Source: Clostridia bacterium (GTDB taxonomy: Bacteria > Bacillota > Clostridia > Christensenellales > Aristaeellaceae). From it: a stretch of 6,139 nucleotides of DNA. Position numbers and translations under genes: made by a program. Under the pieces are notes generated by a model. The model searched no databases and had not been told where the DNA came from. It saw only the letters and a program-made list of their open reading frames with translations. This document shows, one piece after another, positions 1 to 5,215 of this stretch. Positions within the stretch are counted from its first letter, which is position 1. Every line of letters begins with the position of its first letter. Location: assembly GCA_017458865.1 (NCBI GenBank), contig JAFSZW010000011.1, forward strand, positions 1 to 6,139, given 5' to 3'.

Positions 1-502
1 CTGTTGAGCAGGTTTCCTCATCCTCACCGAAGAAAAGGAATACCGTCCGCTCAAACGTCCGTCCCCTGGACAGCAGATACTCAGCACTCTCAAGGATTGC
101 AATCAGCATCTCCTTGATGTCCATGGCGCCGCGGCCCCAGATCATGCCATCTGCCAGATCCCCCGAAAACGGGCCATGTTGCCAGTTCTGTTCTGTGCCC
201 GGCACAACAGGCACAACATCCTGATGCGCCATGTACATCGCCGGTTTCAGTTCAGGGTTTGTCCCCCGGATCTCAAGCAGCAGACTGTACCCGATCTTCT
301 CGACATTAGCCGCCGCAAAGACATGCGGATAGGATATCCTCAAAAAGTCATGAAAGCGGTCAAACGCCTCATATCTGATCCTGCTTGTGTCCACATAGCT
401 TGTGGTCTCAAACCGCAAAGCTGACCGCAGATGCTCCACCGCTGCATCTGCATCCAGATCTGCATAATCCGTTTCATTGATAAACAGGTCGCTGTTTTTC
501 AT
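1..502 (-). CDS. M20 family metallopeptidase (carboxypeptidase S/PM20D1-like), partial
   Basis: This is the N-terminal 167 codons of a zinc peptidase; the rest lies beyond the left edge of the window. Reading the minus strand from the ATG at 502-500 gives the ordered M20 motifs: MAHQDVVPV (residues 91-99; predicted metal ligand His93 and catalytic-support Asp95), WGRGAMDIK (122-130; bridging Asp128) and FFGEDEE (157-163; general base Glu162 and metal ligand Glu163). The text around them (WQHGPFSGDLADGMIWGRG) is typical of the CPS1/PM20D1 branch, which hydrolyses peptides or N-acyl amino acids. No signal peptide is seen, so it is probably cytoplasmic. The C-terminal metal ligands and the dimerisation (lid) domain cannot be checked. 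The ribosome binding site is weak (AAAGAG a few bases upstream). It lies 141 bases downstream of the amino-acid-binding protein gene on the same strand, which fits a role in scavenging amino acids or peptides. Substrate is unknown. Confidence 0.93.
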   Translation of the reverse strand, partial: MKNSDLFINETDYADLDADAAVEHLRSALRFETTSYVDTSRIRYEAFDRFHDFLRISYPHVFAAANVEKIGYSLLLEIRGTNPELKPAMYMAHQDVVPVVPGTEQNWQHGPFSGDLADGMIWGRGAMDIKEMLIAILESAEYLLSRGRTFERTVFLFFGEDEETCST

Positions 503-515
503 ATCTCTTTACCGC

Positions 516-551
516 AAAATCACAGAGACAATCCGAAAATCGTCTCTGTGA
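516..551 (-). terminator. 10-bp hairpin plus T4, weak terminator or leader hairpin
   Basis: On the minus strand TCACAGAGAC (551-542) pairs perfectly with GTCTCTGTGA (529-520) across a 12-base loop and is followed directly by TTTT (519-516). It lies between the binding-protein gene and the M20 peptidase gene and ends only a few bases before the peptidase ribosome binding site. It could end most transcription from the upstream gene, or protect or regulate the peptidase message. The T-run is short, so efficiency is doubtful. Confidence 0.5.
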
Positions 552-588
552 CATCTTTTCAGTTGTACCGGCAGGCCCGGCTATTGCA

Positions 589-626
589 CATCTGACTGTT
601 CATCATCCATGCAGGACAGTCAGATG
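589..626. repeat. 11-bp perfect inverted repeat after the binding-protein gene
   Basis: CATCTGACTGT (589-599) and ACAGTCAGATG (616-626) are perfectly complementary, with a 16-base spacer. A further GCACA/TGTGC pair (586-590 and 630-634) can extend the structure with a bulge. It begins 18 bases beyond the TGA stop of the binding-protein gene, so in that mRNA it forms a 3'-end hairpin. No T-run follows on the minus strand. A role as an mRNA 3' stabiliser or a processing site is the simplest guess. Confidence 0.55.
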
Positions 627-643
627 AAGTGTGCAGGCATTTA

Positions 644-1429
644 TCAGTCTGCCTTGGTCAGATCAAGGTCAAAGAACTTGAGGGAGATTTCGGAAAGCGT
701 TCCATCCTGACGGGCGGCTTCAAGAATCTCGTCAATTGCCGCTACCAGCGATGCAGTATCGTCCGCCTTGCGAACCGGATAAGCGACGGGATCACCGGCA
801 AGAACCTCAACAATCTTGATGTTCGCATCCGGATGCTGCTTGAGATAATCCTCAATAGAAACCTGTGCATTCACCGTGGCATCTACGCGTCCCTGTTCAA
901 GGAGCGTAATGGTTTCAACCAGGGTGGATACATAGGTCACCGTTGCGCCCTGATCCTCTGCAATCTGCGCATAGGTGCTTGACGGGGAATTGGCCGTCGT
1001 TTTGCCTTTCAGGTCTGTAATGGTCTTGATATCCTCATTATCGCTGCGAACAACCAGGACCTTGTGCGTATACACATACGGCGTAGAGAAGCTGTACTTC
1101 TGTGCCCTTGTCTCGGTATATCCAACACCGTTGCAGGCAATATCAAAGCGTCCGGAATCAACGCCGGCAAGAATGGAATCCCAGTCAGTCTCCTGGAACT
1201 CAGGCTCAACGCCAAGACCATGCGCGATGAGCGTGCCGATTTCGATATCCAGTCCGGTCAGCACATCATTTTCATCATGATACGTCCACGGAGACCAGTT
1301 GCCTTCTGTCGCAATAATCAGTGTGCCGCGCTCTTTTATGCGCGCCAGCAGATCCTTGTCCTCAGCCATACCGGCGCAGGCCAGCAGAATCAGTACAAGA
1401 GCCAATAATACAACAACTGTCTTTTTCAT
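644..1429 (-). CDS. Amino-acid ABC transporter substrate-binding protein (family 3, cystine-type)
   Basis: Complete 261-residue exported receptor that should deliver a polar amino acid to an ABC permease. Residues 1-22 are a signal sequence: KK, then a hydrophobic core. LLAC (15-18) is a possible lipobox with Cys18; cleavage after AGMA (residue 22) by signal peptidase I is the alternative. The SBP_bac_3 fold covers about 33-255. Residues 59-72 fit the PROSITE family-3 signature, and TETRAQKYSFSTPY carries Arg108, the likely ligand-carboxylate contact. Overall wording (LTGLDIEIG, EQGRVDATVN) is closest to cystine-binding FliY/TcyA proteins. The Asp that commonly follows the Asn in this last motif is Ala188 here, so cystine is not assured. 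The start is fixed by AAGGAGGC six bases upstream. The gene ends TGATAA. No permease or ATPase gene is visible; they may lie beyond the left edge or elsewhere. Confidence 0.95.
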   Translation of the reverse strand: MKKTVVVLLALVLILLACAGMAEDKDLLARIKERGTLIIATEGNWSPWTYHDENDVLTGLDIEIGTLIAHGLGVEPEFQETDWDSILAGVDSGRFDIACNGVGYTETRAQKYSFSTPYVYTHKVLVVRSDNEDIKTITDLKGKTTANSPSSTYAQIAEDQGATVTYVSTLVETITLLEQGRVDATVNAQVSIEDYLKQHPDANIKIVEVLAGDPVAYPVRKADDTASLVAAIDEILEAARQDGTLSEISLKFFDLDLTKAD

Positions 1430-1451
1430 AGTGCGCCTCCTTGTTTTGGCA

Positions 1452-1472
1452 GGGACCCGTCCACCGGGTCCC
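1452..1472 (-). promoter_or_regulatory. Leader hairpin just upstream of the binding-protein ribosome binding site
   Basis: GGGACCCG (1452-1459) and CGGGTCCC (1465-1472) form a perfect 8-bp GC-rich stem with a 5-base loop in the 5' leader of the binding-protein mRNA. It ends about 9 bases before AAGGAGGC. No T-run follows it, so it is not an intrinsic terminator. A second, weaker stem (ATGTCT/AGACAT, 1491-1496 with 1514-1519) lies further upstream in the leader. I see no match to SAM, lysine, glycine or T-box consensus elements. It may affect translation or message stability. Confidence 0.5.
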
Positions 1473-1540
1473 GGGTAGTCTGTCCATGAAATGTCTCCAA
1501 ATCACTGTATTTTAGACATCTCCGTTCAGGTAACGCGCAC

Positions 1541-1569
1541 ATGATACCATCCAATTCATAGTAAGTCAA
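1541..1569 (-). promoter_or_regulatory. Sigma-70/SigA-type promoter of the binding-protein gene
   Basis: On the minus strand a TTGACT -35 box (1569-1564) and a TATCAT -10 box (1546-1541) are separated by exactly 17 bases. Transcription would start near 1534, giving a leader of about 105 bases that contains the two hairpins described at 1452-1519. Both boxes differ from consensus at only one position. Confidence 0.85.
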
Positions 1570-2032
1570 TAGGAATTTTTCGCCGCCTTTTCAAATTATT
1601 ACGGATTTTCCTTTCAATCCACACGGAGGTTGAGTTTCAACAACAAAGACAGGTATCAAGCGTTACTCCCAATCAGGCGCGATTCTTTTACAATCTGAGG
1701 TGAAAGCGAAAACACACGGTCGTCGCCCAACTTGTGCATGTTGCGTATGAGTTTCACGTTTACTGTATCCAGTGCATTTCTTGCTTCAAGTGGCCTCCAA
1801 GACAGAAAGGGCTGCTCCGAAGAACATCCCACTACAACTGCCACTTCGATGGCTGAGCCATCCGGCAGGGCGCACCGACCTTTACCACTGCCACTTCAGG
1901 GGAACTGAATCCTCACGGCAGGCCGCTCCGACTGCGACAGAGGATCCCCTGTCCGGGAGTATCGTACAAAGCATACGCCTCCATAATGTCTCTCAAAAAA
2001 AAAAACTGTGTCACCACCTGATCTCTGGAATC
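1570..2032. other. Gene-poor region with short repeats; possible decayed or structured DNA
   Basis: I find no convincing gene here on either strand. It contains a 15-base direct repeat with one mismatch (1833-1847 and 1883-1897, core ACTGCCACTTC, 50 bases apart), a palindrome GATGGCT-G-AGCCATC (1848-1862) between the two copies, inverted AGGGGA/TCCCCT (1898-1903 and 1945-1950), a small GTTGA/TCAAC hairpin (1629-1641) and an A11 tract (1995-2005). A minus-strand open frame at 1656-1844 (62 codons) and a 23-codon frame starting at 1984 look unlike known proteins and have no good ribosome binding site. The part between 1830 and 1960 is GC-rich and could fold. Remains of a lost insertion or an unrecognised RNA are both possible. 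Confidence 0.5.
1833..1897. repeat. Two-copy 15-base direct repeat flanking a palindrome
   Basis: TACAACTGCCACTTC (1833-1847) recurs as TACCACTGCCACTTC (1883-1897). Directly after the first copy comes the 15-base odd palindrome at 1848-1862 (7-bp arms, one central base). The arrangement resembles an operator or recombination-site layout, but only two copies exist and no protein partner can be named. Confidence 0.6.
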
Positions 2033-2413
2033 CTATTCCGGTAGAGCGGAACAGATTTGCATGATTTTCTTCACTGCCGCCTTGTACTGTTTCAGGGCTT
2101 CCTCTTCTTTGGCGAGATTGTTGCTAATGGTACGGATCAGTTCATCCTTCCGCTGCATCTCTTCGTCTTTTTTCCGAAGAAGTTCCTCATAGTGCTGCAC
2201 CATTCCCGGATCAGGATCATCTTTCTTGGCCAAAGTGCTTCCAAAAGGACGGCCTCTGGTGCCTGTCGGGATAAGCTCGCCGTTGCTGTCCAGCTTGCCA
2301 ATCAGCTTGCGCGTGCTGCGGGTCTGCTTCTTGGAAGAATCATAATGCGACTCAAGAACCTCGTAAACATACGTGGTCTTCACCCGTGGGTCATACTGCT
2401 TAACGATTTTCAT
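2033..2413 (-). CDS. Small transposase-arm-like protein with C-terminal coiled coil
   Basis: 126-residue protein. The first 50 residues (MKIVKQYDPRVKTTYVYEV, then KKQTRSTRKLIGKLD and GELIPTG) resemble the N-terminal arm of IS1634/IS4-like transposases, where a tyrosine-rich beta stretch leads to an arginine/lysine-rich RKxIGK segment. A GRPFG turn at 54-58 looks like an AT-hook-type basic patch. From about residue 72 to 117 the chain is charged and heptad-like, predicting a coiled coil, and it ends at a TAG. The DDE catalytic domain is absent, so it cannot transpose by itself. I chose the ATG at 2413-2411 because GAGGAGGTGA lies 7 bases upstream; the longer open frame from 2467 would include the promoter. 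The good promoter and ribosome binding site suggest it is expressed. It could be a transposase remnant or a stand-alone DNA-binding protein derived from one. The family assignment is from memory of sequence style and is tentative. Confidence 0.75.
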   Translation of the reverse strand: MKIVKQYDPRVKTTYVYEVLESHYDSSKKQTRSTRKLIGKLDSNGELIPTGTRGRPFGSTLAKKDDPDPGMVQHYEELLRKKDEEMQRKDELIRTISNNLAKEEEALKQYKAAVKKIMQICSALPE

Positions 2414-2444
2414 CCGGTAGTCACCTCCTCCATACGTTGTGGTT

Positions 2445-2450
2445 ATTATA
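2445..2450 (-). promoter_or_regulatory. Extended -10 promoter of the small transposase-arm-like gene
   Basis: Minus strand reads TGGTATAATAACC: a perfect TATAAT preceded by an extended TGn. The -35 region at 17 bases is poor, as is usual for extended -10 promoters. The start would fall near 2438, giving a leader of about 25 bases ahead of the GGAGGTGA ribosome binding site. Confidence 0.7.
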
Positions 2451-2632
2451 CCATGGCAGCATATCAAAGGAGATCATTAATTATTCGCAAATCAGGTGAT
2501 TCCAATCGTGGGCACCATGCACAGAAACTTCAAAAGCGACACCCAAAAAAACCTCTGAAACAGGAACAGTGCAACACGATTTCCCTCACTTTCTATGCGT
2601 TTTTCCTATTCCGCTTATGCTTTTCTCTGTGC

Positions 2633-2638
2633 TATAAT
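2633..2638 (+). promoter_or_regulatory. Extended -10 promoter of thrH
   Basis: TGCTATAAT on the plus strand gives a perfect TATAAT with an extended TGn; no good -35 box is visible 16-18 bases upstream. Transcription would start near 2645, leaving a leader of about 77 bases. It points away from the promoter at 2445-2450, so the two genes are divergent with roughly 200 bases between starts. Confidence 0.7.
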
Positions 2639-2650
2639 ACGGCTGTTTTG

Positions 2651-2670
2651 CGGCAGTTCCTGAACTGTCG
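2651..2670 (+). promoter_or_regulatory. Inverted repeat at the 5' end of the thrH leader
   Basis: CGGCAGTTC and GAACTGTCG pair over 9 to 10 positions (one G-T) with only a 2-4 base loop. It sits about 13 bases after the -10 box, at the very start of the transcript. This placement suits either an operator overlapping the start site or an RNA hairpin that protects the 5' end. No T-run follows, so it is not a terminator. Confidence 0.5.
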
Positions 2671-2690
2671 TACAAAACCCCAAGATTCGA

Positions 2691-2721
2691 AAGGAGGCGC
2701 AGGCACGGCCTGCATACCACT
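2691..2721 (+). promoter_or_regulatory. thrH ribosome binding site bridged to the start codon by a hairpin
   Basis: AAGGAGG (2691-2697) is a near-perfect Shine-Dalgarno but lies 24 bases from the ATG at 2722, far more than the usual 5-10. The gap holds GCAGGC-ACG-GCCTGC (2699-2713), a perfect 6-bp GC stem with a 3-base loop. If folded, it leaves about 9 unpaired bases between ribosome binding site and ATG, a normal distance. No ATG, GTG or TTG in frame lies closer to the Shine-Dalgarno; only a CTG at 2710 is available. Confidence 0.65.
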
Positions 2722-3321
2722 ATGAATATTGTTTGCCTGGATCTGGAAGGTGTACTTGTACCGGAAATATGGATCGCTTTTTCTGAGGCAACCGGCATCC
2801 CTGAATTCCGTCGGACGACGCGCGATGAGCCGGATTATGACAAGCTGATGCGCTATCGTATCAATCTGCTGCATGAGCATAACCTCGGTCTTACAGATAT
2901 CAAGCGGACCATCTCTACCATTTCGCCCATGGAAGGCGCCAAAGACTTTCTGGACAAACTGCGTGCAGAAACGCAGGTCATGATTCTGAGTGACACCTTT
3001 ACGCAGTTTGCTGCTCCGCTCATGGAAAAGCTCGGCTGGCCCACGATCCTGTGCAACGAACTTACTGTCGCGCCCACCGGCGAGATCATCGGGTACCGCA
3101 TTCGTGTCCCGCATTCCAAACTGACCACGGTCAAAGCCCTTCAGAGCACCGGCTATGAGACCATCGCCTGCGGCGACAGCTTTAATGACCTCGAAATGAT
3201 TCGTGCCAGCAAGGCCGGATTCCTTTTCCGTGCACCGGAGAAGATCAAGGCAGATAATGCAGACCTGCCGGCATTCGATAACTATGACCAGTTGTTTGAG
3301 GCAATCCGAAAGGTCCTGTAA
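2722..3321 (+). CDS. thrH: ThrH: bifunctional phosphoserine phosphatase/homoserine phosphotransferase
   Basis: 199-residue cytoplasmic HAD-superfamily enzyme that closely follows Pseudomonas ThrH (about 205 residues). That enzyme hydrolyses phosphoserine and can move the phosphate to homoserine, linking serine and threonine synthesis. Motif I is CLDLEGVLVPE with nucleophile Asp7. The usual second Asp is Glu9, as is normal for ThrH. TTRDEPDYDKLMRYR is the ThrH cap signature. Motif II is ILSDTF (Ser90), motif III Lys133, and motif IV GDSFND (Asp152, Asp156). The start at 2722 gives the family-standard N-terminus. Expression runs from the promoter at 2633 through the bridged ribosome binding site. 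The next gene on this strand is a sugar-phosphate mutase 236 bases on, so co-transcription is possible but not evident. Whether it serves as the cell's SerB or in a homoserine route depends on the rest of the genome. Confidence 0.95.
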   Translation: MNIVCLDLEGVLVPEIWIAFSEATGIPEFRRTTRDEPDYDKLMRYRINLLHEHNLGLTDIKRTISTISPMEGAKDFLDKLRAETQVMILSDTFTQFAAPLMEKLGWPTILCNELTVAPTGEIIGYRIRVPHSKLTTVKALQSTGYETIACGDSFNDLEMIRASKAGFLFRAPEKIKADNADLPAFDNYDQLFEAIRKVL

Positions 3322-3557
3322 CAGAACCTGCCCTGCATGCCCGGACTATGCGCACGGCCAGGCCTGATAAACACAATCACCGGTTCAGCCGCCGCGATGC
3401 GGGCGGGATATCTCTTAGTCGATGGGATCCCCATAGCGCGGCATCTACCCCGGTGTTTCTCCCGGCGGCATGTGATTTGCCGCCATGTCAGATCGTGTCC
3501 GGATGCCTGATCTGTATTGCCTGAATGATATGTTTTTGTTGATAAAGGAGCGTATAC
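3322..3557 (+). other. Hairpin-rich gap between thrH and the phosphohexomutase gene
   Basis: 236 bases with no convincing gene but several stems: CCG-CC-GC with loop GAT and one bulge (3389-3406), ATGGG/CCCAT with loop ATC (3422-3434), GGCGGCA/TGCCGCC with a 7-base loop (3464-3484) and CAGATC/GATCTG (3489-3514). None is followed by a T-run, so there is no clear terminator for thrH. A good ribosome binding site for the mutase, AAAGGAG, occupies 3544-3550. The density of stems suggests a structured leader or an intercistronic processed RNA. I recognise no known riboswitch class. A promoter may lie around 3516-3540 but the boxes are poor. Confidence 0.45.
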
Positions 3558-5051
3558 ATGGATTTCTATTCTCTCATAAGCGGATCTGATGTCCGCGGTG
3601 TTGCCATTGGCGAAAATGCCGTACTGACCGAGCGTGCCGGCTACCGGATCGGACAGGCATTCTCTGAGTTTCTCATGCGCAGGGGCATTGCGCGCCCGTG
3701 CGTCAACATAGGGCGCGATCCGCGTCTCAGCAGTCCCGCACTTGAGCAGGCCATTGCAGACGGTCTGGCCAGCGCAGGTTCTATTGTCCGTACTTTCGGT
3801 CTTTGCACCACTCCGGCCATGTATATGTCTCTCCTGGGAACACCCGGTGCAGACGCTTCCATCATGGTTACCGCCTCTCATCTTCCCTGGGAGCGCAACG
3901 GCTATAAATTCTTCCTCCCGGACGGCGGTATAAACAGCAGCACGCTCAAGGCAATTCTGGCCATCGCCTCTGAGGCCACGGATCTGACCCATGAGGGCGG
4001 CCAGATTTCAAGGGAAAGTTATCTGCCCGTTTATACGGAGCATCTCCGTTCCGTTTTCATGAAACATTTCGGCGCAGATAATCTGAAGCCTTTTGACGGA
4101 CTTCATATCATTGTGGACGCAGGAAACGGCTCCGGCGGATTTTACGCGGATCTCCTGGCCTCTCTTGGCGCAAATACGGAAGGCAGCCAGTTCCTCAATC
4201 CGGATGGACACTTCCCGAACCACATCCCGAATCCCGAAAATGAGGCAGCCATGGAGAGCATCAGCGAGGCGGTCCTCCGTTCCCATGCCGACCTCGGCGT
4301 CATCTTTGACACGGACTGCGACCGCGCTGCCGTTGTTGACAGCACCGGGCGTGAGATCAACCGCAACCGCCTGATTGCCCTGATCGCCGCGATCCTGCTG
4401 AAAGAATATCCAGGCGCCACCATCGTAACGGACAGCGTCACCTCCTCCGGCCTCGCTGCATTCATTGATCACCTCGGCGGGCACCATCACCGGTTCAAGC
4501 GCGGCTACCGGAACGTCATTGACGAGGCACGCCGGCTGACCGCCACAGGCACAAAAGCACCTCTGGCCATTGAAACCAGCGGACACGCTGCCCTTGAGGA
4601 AAACTACTTCCTGGATGACGGCATGTATCTCGTCACCCGTCTGCTCTGCGAGGCTATCAAGCTTGGCAAGCGCGGACAGTCCCTGTCCTCCCTCATTGAG
4701 GACCTGGCCGAGCCTGCAGAGAGCACGGAGCTCCGCTTCAACATCACGGATCCCGATTTCAAGGCTGCCGGACAGCGTGCAATCGACCAGGTTGTCGCCT
4801 ATGCCGAGGCGCACAGCGACTGGCATGTCGCCGGCGACAACTATGAGGGCATCCGCATCAGCTTTGATCTCGACGATCAGAGCAACAGCGCCTGGTTCCT
4901 GCTTCGTCTCTCCCTGCATGATCCGGTACTGCCGCTCAATATCGAGAGCGACGTGGCTGGCGGCATCAAGCAGGTTGCTGCTCTGCTGGCCGATGCGCTT
5001 AAGGATGCGGAGGGAATAGACCTTTCGCCGCTGACCGCAATCCTTGCGTGA
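3558..5051 (+). CDS. Alpha-D-phosphohexomutase (phosphomannomutase/phosphoglucomutase), TASHLP subtype
   Basis: 497-residue cytoplasmic enzyme that interconverts hexose 1- and 6-phosphates (mannose or glucose) through a phosphoserine. All four domains are present in order: SDVRG near the N-terminus (10-14); the phosphoserine loop TASHLPWERNGYKFF starting at residue 105 (Ser107); the metal loop DTDCDR (251-256); the sugar-specificity loop ETSGHAALEENYFLDDG (from 339); and the phosphate-binding loop EGIRIS (430-435). The common forms are TASHNP, DGDGDR and GEXSGH. The TASHLP/DTDxDR/ETSGH set marks a distinct branch also found in plant plastid PMM/PGM-like proteins, and the length of about 500 (common bacterial forms about 455) fits. 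Substrate preference cannot be told from motifs. The start has AAAGGAG 7 bases upstream. It probably feeds cell-envelope or storage sugar synthesis. Two terminators lie downstream. Confidence 0.94.
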   Translation: MDFYSLISGSDVRGVAIGENAVLTERAGYRIGQAFSEFLMRRGIARPCVNIGRDPRLSSPALEQAIADGLASAGSIVRTFGLCTTPAMYMSLLGTPGADASIMVTASHLPWERNGYKFFLPDGGINSSTLKAILAIASEATDLTHEGGQISRESYLPVYTEHLRSVFMKHFGADNLKPFDGLHIIVDAGNGSGGFYADLLASLGANTEGSQFLNPDGHFPNHIPNPENEAAMESISEAVLRSHADLGVIFDTDCDRAAVVDSTGREINRNRLIALIAAILLKEYPGATIVTDSVTSSGLAAFIDHLGGHHHRFKRGYRNVIDEARRLTATGTKAPLAIETSGHAALEENYFLDDGMYLVTRLLCEAIKLGKRGQSLSSLIEDLAEPAESTELRFNITDPDFKAAGQRAIDQVVAYAEAHSDWHVAGDNYEGIRISFDLDDQSNSAWFLLRLSLHDPVLPLNIESDVAGGIKQVAALLADALKDAEGIDLSPLTAILA

Positions 5052-5108
5052 TTTCCCATCCTTTTCGCTTAAAAAGGATCGCGGGAATCTCCAAAATCAA
5101 CCTTTTTT
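5050..5108 (+). terminator. Long hairpin overlapping the mutase stop codon, with distant T6
   Basis: GATTTCCC-ATCCTTTT (5050-5065) pairs with AAAAGGAT (5072-5079) and, after a CGC bulge, GGGAATC (5083-5089), giving a stem of about 15 bp that begins inside the TGA stop of the mutase gene. The T6 run (5103-5108) comes 13 bases after the stem, too far for an ideal intrinsic terminator. It may act as a weak first terminator or protect the 3' end. Confidence 0.5.
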
Positions 5109-5178
5109 GTCAGTATGATTTTTAATCAGACCCTGATAAACTATATACGGTGCATCCCTTCCCCGGGACGTGCCTCCT

Positions 5179-5215
5179 GGCCTGAGTCGTCCTTCCTCAG
5201 GCCTTTTTCTTTTTT
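5179..5215 (+). terminator. Rho-independent terminator
   Basis: GGCCTGAG (5179-5186) and CTCAGGCC (5196-5203) form a perfect 8-bp GC-rich stem with a 9-base loop, followed at once by TTTTTCTTTTTT (5204-5215). This is a textbook intrinsic terminator on the plus strand. It either finishes the mutase transcript that passes the first hairpin or ends a short RNA begun within 5109-5178. Confidence 0.92.

Noticed and set aside
176..424. 82-codon plus-strand frame
   Set aside because: Antisense to the M20 peptidase, whose conserved metal-site motifs are clear on the minus strand.
1656..1844. 62-codon minus-strand open frame in the gene-poor region
   Set aside because: No good ribosome binding site before the ATG, no recognised family and it overlaps the repeats; mentioned only as possible decayed coding DNA.
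1995..2005. T11 (minus strand) after the transposase-arm-like gene as an intrinsic terminator or frameshift slippery site
   Set aside because: Only a poor stem precedes it (GGAAT/ATTCC is too far away), and neither frame after the run continues a recognisable transposase domain.
2057..2725. 222-codon plus-strand open frame across the divergent promoter region
   Set aside because: It runs antisense through the transposase-arm-like gene and over both divergent promoters and the thrH leader, with no domain and no ribosome binding site.
3322..3507. Plus-strand frame continuing about 60 codons past the thrH stop
   Set aside because: ThrH already has its normal length and end; the extension has no family similarity and no internal ribosome binding site.
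3282..3992. Minus-strand open frame (236 codons) covering the thrH-mutase gap and the mutase start
   Set aside because: Arg/Gly/Ala-rich text without domain signals, overlapping two real genes; also a shadow of the plus-strand codon pattern.
4008..4919. Long minus-strand open frame (303 codons) inside the phosphohexomutase gene
   Set aside because: It is antisense to a gene with complete catalytic motifs, has no ribosome binding site and no recognisable domain; codon bias of the real gene leaves the opposite strand open.
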